Positions 1-6,970 of a DNA stretch of 8,549 nt are shown here, one piece after another. Each line of letters starts with the position of its first letter. The stretch's first letter is position 1. Source of the DNA: Solirubrobacterales bacterium 70-9 (GTDB lineage: Bacteria > Actinomycetota > Thermoleophilia > Solirubrobacterales > 70-9); the NCBI GenBank assembly GCA_001898095.1, contig MKSH01000069.1, forward strand, positions 6,801-15,349. The letters run 5' to 3'. A program made the translations under genes and the position numbers. The notes beneath the pieces are model-generated. The model saw only the letters and a program-made list of their open reading frames with translations, was not told the origin of the DNA and made no database searches.

Positions 1-614
1 TGCTCAGCGGCGCCCAGGCCGTGCACACGATGTCCTGGGACGAGGCGCTCGGCCTGCCCAGCGAGGAGTCGGTCCTGCTCGCCCTGCGGACGCAGCAGAT
101 CATCGCCCACGAGAGCGGCATCGCCCGCACCGCCGACCCGCTCGGCGGCTCCTACTACCTGGAGTCCCTTACCGACGAGCTCGACCGCCGGATCACGGCG
201 ATGATCGACGAGATCGAGGAGAAGGGAGGCGTCGTCGCCGGGATCGAAGACGGCTCGCTGGAGCAGGCGATCGCCGAGTCGGCCTACGAGCAGCAGCGCA
301 AGATCGAGGACGGCGAGCGGGTGATCGTCGGCGTCAACGCGTTCACCGAAGAGGGCGAGACCGCCCCGGTCGAGACCTTCCAGGTCGGCTCCGACGTCCT
401 CGACCGTCAGCTCGCCCGGCTCGCAAAGTCCCGCGCCGAGCGCGACGAGCTCGCGGTCTCGGCAGCGCTCGCCGGGGTCGAGGCGGCGGCCAACGGCAGC
501 GAGAACATGATGCCCGCGATCGTCACCGCGGTTCGCGCCTACGCCACCACCGCCGAGATCAGCGATGCCCTGGTGCGCGTCTTCGGCCGCCACGTCGGCT
601 CGCAGGTCGTCTGA
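1..614 (+). CDS. B12-dependent acyl-CoA mutase (methylmalonyl-CoA mutase type), large subunit, C-terminal part
   Basis: The 5' end is cut by the window; the reading frame is open from base 3, giving 203 visible residues to the TGA at 612-614. The visible part matches the end of the substrate-binding TIM barrel of the methylmalonyl-CoA mutase family. It includes a version of the conserved H-T-x-S-x-DEALxLP segment, the LRTQQIIAHESG helix and DPLGGSYYLE, followed by the usual helical C-terminus ending in AEISDALVRVFGRH. The protein stops where the B12-binding domain would begin in a single-chain mutase, so this is a split-type large subunit (such proteins are usually about 530-570 aa). Its partner is very likely the B12 protein at 2182-2604. 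The family carries out radical carbon-skeleton rearrangement of acyl-CoAs. Methylmalonyl-CoA to succinyl-CoA is favoured by the epimerase next door, but isobutyryl-CoA or 2-hydroxyisobutyryl-CoA mutase cannot be excluded because the substrate-determining N-terminal residues lie outside the window. Confidence 0.93.
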   Translation, partial: LSGAQAVHTMSWDEALGLPSEESVLLALRTQQIIAHESGIARTADPLGGSYYLESLTDELDRRITAMIDEIEEKGGVVAGIEDGSLEQAIAESAYEQQRKIEDGERVIVGVNAFTEEGETAPVETFQVGSDVLDRQLARLAKSRAERDELAVSAALAGVEAAANGSENMMPAIVTAVRAYATTAEISDALVRVFGRHVGSQVV

Positions 615-1042
615 TGGACGGCCCGCTGGCGGCGCTCGCCGTCGACCACGTCGGGATCGCCGCCGAGGGCCCGGCGACGGCGCTCACCGCACTGCTCGGC
701 GGCGAGGACCCGGTCGCCGGCCGCGAGATGCCGAGTGGCGTCGCGGTCGGTCGGTTCGGTCCCCGCAACGGCCTCGAGCTGGTCTGGGAGGCCGAGCCCG
801 GCTCCCCGGTCGAGTCGTTCCTCGCCCGCCGCGGCCCCGGCCTCCACCACGTCGCCCTCCGCGTCGACGCCCCGATCGAGGACCTCCGCGCGCAGCTCGC
901 CGCCGACGGGGTCCGCCTGATCGGCGACGGCATCGAACGCTCCTCCGACGAGCGCAAGTGCTTCTTCGTCCACCCCGCGGCGACCGGCGGCGTGCTGGTC
1001 GAGATCGTCGAGGGCGCCTCCCCCGGAGCGGGCGATGAGTGA
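614..1042 (+). CDS. VOC-family methylmalonyl-CoA epimerase-like protein
   Basis: This 142-residue protein belongs to the glyoxalase/VOC superfamily and most resembles methylmalonyl-CoA epimerase, which interconverts the R and S epimers so that propionyl-CoA carboxylase product can reach the mutase. The expected metal ligands are visible: H12 in VDHVGIA, E55 in GLELVWE, H78 or H79 in GPGLHHVAL, and E130 in GGVLVEIVE. The PGSPVESFLARRGPGLHH stretch and the FFVHPAATGGVLVE ending are typical of the epimerase. The first half is compact, with the usual helix around residues 18-30 shortened. Its ATG shares one base with the mutase stop (TGATG) and has no strong Shine-Dalgarno sequence, so translation probably depends on reinitiation from the mutase gene. 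The operon position supports the epimerase role; another VOC activity on a related CoA ester remains possible. Confidence 0.85.
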   Translation: MDGPLAALAVDHVGIAAEGPATALTALLGGEDPVAGREMPSGVAVGRFGPRNGLELVWEAEPGSPVESFLARRGPGLHHVALRVDAPIEDLRAQLAADGVRLIGDGIERSSDERKCFFVHPAATGGVLVEIVEGASPGAGDE

Positions 1043-2189
1043 CTACCCGCTCGAGGGAGTGAAGGTCCTCGACCTCACCCAGTACGTCGCCGGCCCCTAC
1101 TCGACCCAGGTGCTGGCCGACCTCGGCGCCACCGTGCTGAAGGTCGAGCGGCCGGGGCGCGGGGACGTCTACCGGCAGCAGGGGCCGCTCTTCCTGAACG
1201 GCGAGAGCGTCAGCTTCCTCACCCTGAACCGCGGCAAGCGCAGCATCGCCCTCGACCTCGGCGACCCCGAGGACCGCGAGGCGCTGCTCGCCCTGGTGGC
1301 CGAGGCCGACGTCCTGGTCGAGAACATGAAGCCGGGCACCCTCGCCCGCCGCGGCCTCGACTACGAGACCCTTTCCCAGGCCGCCCCGCGGCTCATCTAC
1401 TGCTCGATCTCCGGCTTCGGCCAGCGCGGCCCGTTGGCGAGCGAAGGGGCCTACGACCTGACGATCCAGGCGATCTCCGGACTGATGTCGATGACCGGCC
1501 ACCCGGGCGCGCCGCCGGCGAAGATACCGGTCGCGGCGCTCGACTTCGGCAGCGCCCTCTACGGCGTGATCGGCATCCAAGCCGCGCTCTGGCAGCGCGA
1601 GCGCACCGGCAAGGGGCAGTGGATCCAGACCTCGCTGCTGGAGACCAGCCTCGCCTGGCTCTCGATGCACGTCGCCGCGCGCGGCGCCGGCGGCGAGGAG
1701 CCCGGCCCGCTCGGCACCCGCAGCCCCTTCTTCGCCCCCTACGAGGCCTACGCCACCGCCGACGGCCACCTCGTCGTCGTCGGGACCGGCGGCAGCGACG
1801 GCTGGGAGCGCTTCTGCCGCGCGATCGACGCGCCCGCGCTCCTCGCCGACGAGCGCTTCGCCGAGAACTCGCTGCGGGTCGAGAACGCCGAGGCGCTGCG
1901 GCTGGAGATCGAGACGCGGCTGCGCGAGGCGCCGACCGACCACTGGGCCGCGGCGCTGCGCCGCGAGGGCGTCGCCTACGCCCCGGTGCAGACCCTCGAC
2001 CAGGTGCTCGCCTCCGAGCAGGTGGGGGAGCTCGGCAGCATCCGGGACTTCGCCCACCCGGTCGCCGGCGAGGTGCGCGAGGTGCGCCTGCCGATCACCT
2101 TCTCCTCGTCCCCGAGCACCGCCGAGGCGCCCGCCCCGGCCCTGGACGAGCACCGCGAGGCCCGTTTCGGCGAGGTCGACGATGCCTGA
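1035..2189 (+). CDS. CaiB/BaiF (class III) CoA-transferase
   Basis: A full-length 384-residue class III CoA-transferase, which moves CoA between carboxylic acids through an aspartyl-CoA anhydride/thioester intermediate. Visible family features are the N-terminal VKVLDLTQYVAGP and LADLGATVLKVE (about residues 9-38), LNRGKRSIALDL (64-75), LVENMKPGTLARRGLDY (94-110), GFGQRGP (127-133) and the catalytic Asp at D141 in AYDLTIQAISGLM. A C-terminal lobe from SPFFAPYEAYATADG (230-244) completes the interlocked-dimer fold. The GFGQRGP...AYD arrangement fits transferases better than alpha-methylacyl-CoA racemases. The start ATG overlaps the preceding gene by 8 nt and has GGAG at 1025-1028, 6 nt upstream. 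Lying between the epimerase and the mutase small subunit, it may use the mutase product (for example succinyl-CoA) as CoA donor, or activate the acid that feeds the pathway. The acid substrate cannot be read from the sequence. Confidence 0.93.
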   Translation: MSDYPLEGVKVLDLTQYVAGPYSTQVLADLGATVLKVERPGRGDVYRQQGPLFLNGESVSFLTLNRGKRSIALDLGDPEDREALLALVAEADVLVENMKPGTLARRGLDYETLSQAAPRLIYCSISGFGQRGPLASEGAYDLTIQAISGLMSMTGHPGAPPAKIPVAALDFGSALYGVIGIQAALWQRERTGKGQWIQTSLLETSLAWLSMHVAARGAGGEEPGPLGTRSPFFAPYEAYATADGHLVVVGTGGSDGWERFCRAIDAPALLADERFAENSLRVENAEALRLEIETRLREAPTDHWAAALRREGVAYAPVQTLDQVLASEQVGELGSIRDFAHPVAGEVREVRLPITFSSSPSTAEAPAPALDEHREARFGEVDDA

Positions 2190-2604
2190 CCGCCGCCTCC
2201 GCATCGTCGTCGCCAAGCCCGGCCTCGACGGCCACGACCGCGGCGCCAAGGTGATCGCCCGGGCGCTCCGCGACTCCGGCATGGAGGTGATCTACACCGG
2301 CCTCCACCAGCGCCCGCGCCAGATCGTCGAGACGGCGCTGCAGGAGGACGCCGACGCGATCGGCCTCTCGATCCTCTCCGGCGCCCACCTCAGCCTCACC
2401 GCCGAGCTCTTCGAGCTGCTCGCCGCCGAGGAGGCTGGCGACGTCGCCGTCGTCGTCGGCGGCGTGATCCCGGCCGAGGACCACGCGGCGCTGCGCGAGC
2501 TCGGCGTCGCCGCGATCTTCACCCCCGGCACCAGCACCCGCGAGGCGGCGGCGATGGTCGAAGCGGCGGTCGAGAGCCACCGCGGCAGGGCGCGGGCCGG
2601 ATGA
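2182..2604 (+). CDS. Cobalamin-binding small subunit of split acyl-CoA mutase
   Basis: A 140-residue stand-alone B12-binding domain of the methylmalonyl-CoA mutase C-terminal type. The base-off/His-on signature DxHxxG is present as D16-G-H18-D-R-G21, giving the axial cobalt ligand His18. The SxL element follows (S63-I-L65 in GLSILSGAH), then the GG element in VVVGGVIP (residues 90-97) and the IFTPGTSTREA end of the Rossmann-like fold. The length matches known separate subunits such as those of isobutyryl-CoA and 2-hydroxyisobutyryl-CoA mutases and split methylmalonyl-CoA mutases. It should associate with the large subunit encoded at 1-614. The ATG overlaps the CoA-transferase stop by 8 nt, with GAGG at 2172-2175 six bases upstream, so translation is probably coupled. 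Corrinoid-protein methyltransferase partners share the B12 motif but lack this mutase-like sequence, so I consider that alternative unlikely. Confidence 0.94.
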   Translation: MPDRRLRIVVAKPGLDGHDRGAKVIARALRDSGMEVIYTGLHQRPRQIVETALQEDADAIGLSILSGAHLSLTAELFELLAAEEAGDVAVVVGGVIPAEDHAALRELGVAAIFTPGTSTREAAAMVEAAVESHRGRARAG

Positions 2605-2639
2605 GGGCCGGGCACATACCGTCACCGTTCCGACCCGAT

Positions 2640-2654
2640 GCCTACGATGTAGGC
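2640..2654 (+). promoter_or_regulatory. Perfect palindrome over a leaderless-type -10 box; putative autoregulatory operator
   Basis: GCCTAC-GAT-GTAGGC is a perfect inverted repeat with 6-bp arms and a 3-bp centre, ending one base before the regulator's ATG at 2656. Inside it, TACGAT (2643-2648) fits the actinobacterial -10 consensus TANNNT and lies 7 nt before the ATG, the spacing expected for a transcript that begins at the start codon. There is no convincing Shine-Dalgarno sequence and no clear -35 box. Many GntR regulators repress themselves through palindromes at their own promoter, so this is a natural operator candidate. Operator identity is inferred; the symmetry and spacing are seen directly. 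Confidence 0.5.
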
Positions 2655-2655
2655 G

Positions 2656-3336
2656 ATGAACGGGGGGCAGCTAAAGGTGCATGGGCTGGACGCGGCTGTC
2701 CAGGAGGCGATCCGTGGGCGGATCCTCGAGGGTGACCTTCGTCCAGGCGACCCGCTCGTGGAGGCGCAGCTCTCGGCCGAGTTCGGGATCTCCAAGACGC
2801 CGGTTCGCGAGGCGCTCATCGCGCTCGGCCGCGACGGCCTGGTCGACCAGGTCCCGCACCACGTCACCCGGGTGGCGACACCCGTCGCCGCCGACATCGC
2901 CCACGCCTGTGAGCTTCGCGGCTGGCTCGAAGGCGAGGTCGCCGCGGAGCGCGCGGTCAAGGAGGCGGGCGACCTTCACGCCGCCCTCCGCAAGACCATC
3001 CGCGACGCCCGCGCGGCGCTCAAAGCCGACGACGTCCACGCCTATACCGAGGCGGTCGAGGCCTTCTCCGACGTCCTCATCCAGGACGCCGACAACCGTT
3101 ACGCCCGCGAGGTCATCCAGCGCCTCCGCAACATTCTCGCCCTCACCGCGAACGTCGCCCAGCGCACCGCCGGCCGCCGCCGCCGCTCGATCGACGAGCA
3201 CGCGAAGATCCTCAAAGCGATGGTCGCCGAAGATCCTGACGGCACCCGCGAGGCCATCCGGGCCCACATGGAGAGCATCGAAAAAGACGCTCTCGCCGCC
3301 CTGGCCGACCTCGAAGCAGACGCCGCGCGCAACTGA
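2656..3336 (+). CDS. GntR-family transcriptional regulator (FCD/FadR subfamily)
   Basis: A 226-residue DNA-binding regulator. The N-terminal winged helix (about residues 12-73) shows the GntR pattern: IRGRILEGDLRPGDPLVEAQLSAEFG followed by SKTPVREALIALGRDGLVDQV. The rest (about 78-220) is an all-helical FCD effector domain, with the SIDEHAKILKAM and AIRAHMESI segments. FCD domains usually bind an organic acid, often through a metal held by Asp and three His. Here H182 and H204 are present, but the usual D-x-x-F-H segment reads V134-E-A-F137-S138, so two ligands appear to be missing. A run of four Arg lies at 174-177. The ATG at 2656 was chosen because it precedes the winged helix by a normal distance and fits a leaderless promoter; GTG at 2677 is an alternative. 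It sits between two operons and probably controls aspA-hyuAB, itself, or the B12 operon; its ligand is unknown. Confidence 0.92.
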   Translation: MNGGQLKVHGLDAAVQEAIRGRILEGDLRPGDPLVEAQLSAEFGISKTPVREALIALGRDGLVDQVPHHVTRVATPVAADIAHACELRGWLEGEVAAERAVKEAGDLHAALRKTIRDARAALKADDVHAYTEAVEAFSDVLIQDADNRYAREVIQRLRNILALTANVAQRTAGRRRRSIDEHAKILKAMVAEDPDGTREAIRAHMESIEKDALAALADLEADAARN

Positions 3337-3343
3337 GCCGGCG

Positions 3344-3359
3344 CCGGCGGAGACGCCGG
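3344..3359 (+). terminator. GC hairpin with GAGA tetraloop just after the regulator gene
   Basis: CCGGCG-GAGA-CGCCGG forms a perfect 6-bp GC stem closed by a GNRA-type tetraloop, starting 8 nt after the regulator's stop codon. There is no following T-run, so it is not a classical intrinsic terminator. Actinobacteria do use hairpins without U-tracts, and a transcript-stabilising 3' hairpin is another possibility. In such GC-rich DNA short stems also arise by chance, hence the low confidence. Confidence 0.3.
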
Positions 3360-3379
3360 GCGCGACCGATCCAGGGCGG

Positions 3380-3397
3380 GTCGAGACCGGTCCCGAC
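3380..3397. promoter_or_regulatory. 18-bp near-perfect palindrome in the aspA upstream region
   Basis: GTCGAGACCGGTCCCGAC has two 9-bp arms with a single mismatched pair (8 of 9 pairs complementary). It lies in the non-coding gap between the regulator and aspA, about 55 bp upstream of the best -10 candidate. It could be an operator or activator site for the GntR protein or another regulator. No second copy was noticed in the window, and the GC-rich background lowers its significance. Confidence 0.22.
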
Positions 3398-3450
3398 GGG
3401 GCGGAAAGGTGAGCGCCGCCAGGCGCCGCGCCGTCGCCTGCGCGCGATGC

Positions 3451-3471
3451 TATAACGTCATATCTCATATA
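3451..3471 (+). promoter_or_regulatory. AT-rich promoter-like island upstream of aspA
   Basis: A strikingly AT-rich stretch interrupts the GC-rich DNA. It begins with TATAAC (3451-3456), a 5/6 match to the TATAAT -10 consensus. TATAACGTCATA (3451-3462) is also a near-palindrome (10 of 12 positions symmetric, centred on ACGT), and TCATATC/TCATATA (3458-3471) is a 7-bp tandem repeat. No recognisable -35 box lies 16-18 bp upstream, so activator dependence or a relaxed -35 is possible. A transcript starting near 3463 would have a leader of roughly 35-40 nt before aspA. Repeats at this position are plausible binding sites for the GntR protein; this is inferred. Confidence 0.5.
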
Positions 3472-3472
3472 C

Positions 3473-3500
3473 GGAGGAGAACCGCGGGAGTGAGCTTGCC

Positions 3501-3504
<4 letters not shown>
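3473..3504 (+). promoter_or_regulatory. Strong Shine-Dalgarno and possible 4-codon leader ORF overlapping the aspA start
   Basis: GGAGGAGA at 3473-3480 is the strongest ribosome-binding sequence in the window, but it lies 21 nt before the aspA start, too far to serve it directly. It is 10 nt from a GTG at 3490 that opens the tiny ORF GTG-AGC-TTG-CCG-TGA (MSLP). The stop of this ORF (3502-3504) overlaps the aspA GTG (3501-3503) as GTGA, the same overlap style used at aspA/hyuA. A second, weaker ribosome site, GGGAG (3486-3490), sits 10 nt before the aspA start and may be the one actually used. Translation of the leader ORF is an inference. Confidence 0.35.
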
Positions 3505-4924
<1,420 letters not shown>

Positions 4925-4928
<4 letters not shown>

Positions 4929-6970
4929 GCGGCTGGCGCCTCGGCGTCGACTCGGGCGGCACGTTCACCGACGTCTGCATGGTGCGCGAGGAGGGCGGTG
5001 AGCTGACGATCGCCAAGGTCCCGAGCACGCCGCACGACCCCTCCGAGGCGATCCTCGCCGGCGTCGCCGAGATGGTCGACGGGAGCCCCTCGGCAGCCGA
5101 GATCGCCTTCTTCGGCCACGGCACGACCGTGGCCACCAACGCGCTGATCGAGCGCAAGGGGGCGCGCACCGCGGTGGTCACCACCGACGGCTTCCGCGAC
5201 CTGCTCGAGATCGGCCGCCAGCGCCGCCCCCACCTCTACGACCTACAGCGGGACAAGCCGGAGCCGTTGGTGCCGCGCGACCTCCGCTTCGAGGTAGCCG
5301 AGCGGGTCTACCTCGGCGGCGAGGAGCCGGTCCAGCCGAGGGCCGCCGAGATCGACGCGCTGGCCGACCGGCTGGAGGAGCTCGGGGTCGAGGCGCTGGC
5401 GATCTGCTTCCTCCATAGCTTCGTCAGCCCCGACCACGAGCGGGCGGTGCGCGATCGACTGCAGGCGGCGCTGCCGGGCGTCTTCGTCACCGCATCGCAC
5501 GACGTCTCGGCCGAGTTTCGCGAGTACGAGCGGCTCTCGACCACGGTCGTCAACTCCTTCGTCGGCCCGATGATGCAGGGCTACCTGCGCCGGCTGCGCC
5601 GCGGCCTGACCGAGGCCGGGATCGAGTGCGAGCCGCAGATCACGCTTTCCAATGGCGGCGTCGTCTCGTTCGACAGCGCCGAGTCCTCGCCGATGCGGAC
5701 CGTCCTCTCCGGCCCGAGCACCGGTCTCGTCGGCGCCGCCGAGGTCTGCGGCCGCAGCGGCTACCGCGACCTGATCACCTTCGACATGGGCGGCACCTCG
5801 ACCGACGTGGCGCTGATCCGGGACGGCGTGCCGACGATGCGCAGCGACCTCGAGTTGCAGGGCCACGCGATCCGCACGCCGATGCTCGACATCGAGACGA
5901 TCGGCGCCGGCGGCGGCTCGATCGCCTGGGTCGACAGCGGCGGCCACCTGCGGGTCGGTCCGCAGAGCGCCGGCGCCGACCCCGGGCCCGCCTGCTACGG
6001 CAAGGGCGGCGAGCTGCCGACCGTCACCGACGCCAACGCGGCACTGGGGATCCTCGGCGGCGACCGCGCCCTGGCGGGCAGGGTCGAGCTCGACGCCGAG
6101 GCCGCCGAGCGGGTGGTTGCCGCGCTCGGCGAGCAGCTTGGCCTCGGGCTGCGGGAGACGGCCGAAGGGATCCTCCGCGTGGTGACCGCCAACATGGCGC
6201 GGGCGATCCGGGTGATCTCCGCCGCCAAGGGGCACGATCCGCGTGACTACGCCCTGGTCGCCTTCGGCGGCGCCGGCCCCCTTCACGCCGCTCGCCTGGC
6301 CGAGGAGATGGGGATGTCGCGGGTGCTGGTGCCGGAGACGCCGGGCGTCCTCTGCGCCCAGGGCCTGCTCGCCGCCAACGTCCGCACCGACTACGCCCGG
6401 ACCCAGATCGTCGCCGCCCGCCCGGCCAACCTGGCGGAGATCGCCGACGCCTTCGAGGCGCTCGAGGAGCGCGCCGAGCGTTGGCTCGAGGAGGAGGGCA
6501 TCCCCGCCGAGCGTCGCTCGGTCGCCCGCTCCGCCGACATGCGCTACCGCGGCCAGAACTACGAGCTGCGGGTGCCGCTGCCCGTCTCACTCGCCGGCGC
6601 CGCCGACCTCGACCGGCTGGTCGCCGACTTCGCCGAGATCCACGAGCGGACCTACGGCTACCGGCTCGACGATGAGGAGGTGCAGCTCGTCACCCTGCGC
6701 GCCGCCGCGACCGGTCTGACCCCGGCGGTCGAGGTGGCCGCGACCCCGGCCGGCGACGGCGACCCCGCCCGCGCCCTGGTGGAGACCCGGGACCTGCGAC
6801 TGGCCAGCGGCTCCAGCGGCGAGGTCTACGCGCGCGACCGGCTGCTCCCCGGTGACGTGATCCGTGGACCGGCGGTAGTCGAGCAGATGGACACGACGAC
6901 CTTCGTCCCGGCGGGCGCCCGGGCCGCGGTCGACCCGTACCGCGCTCTGATCATGGAGCTGCCGGCATGA
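4925..6970 (+). CDS. hyuA: Hydantoinase/5-oxoprolinase-family subunit A (HyuA-like, ATP-binding)
   Basis: A complete 681-residue HyuA-type subunit. It has the actin/HSP70-like phosphate-binding motif GVDSGGTFTDV (7-17), the Hydant_A_N region with FGHGTTVATNALIERKGARTAVVTTDGFRDLLEIGRQ (63-99, shown by its key G-T-T-V-x-T-N-A core), the central domain with FDMGGTSTDVALI (286-298) and IGAGGGSIAWVD (326-337), GPQSAGADPGPACYG (345-359), and a C-terminal domain with MRYRGQNYELRVP (539-551). Relatives use ATP to open amide rings (N-methylhydantoin, 5-oxoproline) or, in acetone and acetophenone carboxylases, to activate substrates for carboxylation. It works with the B subunit encoded immediately downstream (ATGA overlap at 6967-6970). 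The GTG start overlaps the aspA stop by 4 nt. Which reaction is catalysed cannot be decided from this sequence; a hydantoin or lactam whose product feeds AspA is suggested by context only. Confidence 0.93.

Noticed and set aside
684..2282. Long antisense open frame (532 codons) opposite the epimerase, CoA-transferase and B12 genes
   Set aside because: Its translation is low-complexity and Arg/Gly/Ala-rich with no family motif, while the + strand carries three clear enzymes. Such antisense frames are normal in DNA with strong G/C third-position bias.
2605..2655. Possible terminator between the B12 subunit and the regulator
   Set aside because: The only clear symmetry is the 15-bp palindrome, which has a 3-nt loop and no T-run and sits on the -10 box; an operator is the better reading.
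3172..3188. GCC-type triplet run in the regulator gene
   Set aside because: Short coding run giving part of an Arg stretch; not a meaningful tandem repeat in this GC-rich DNA.
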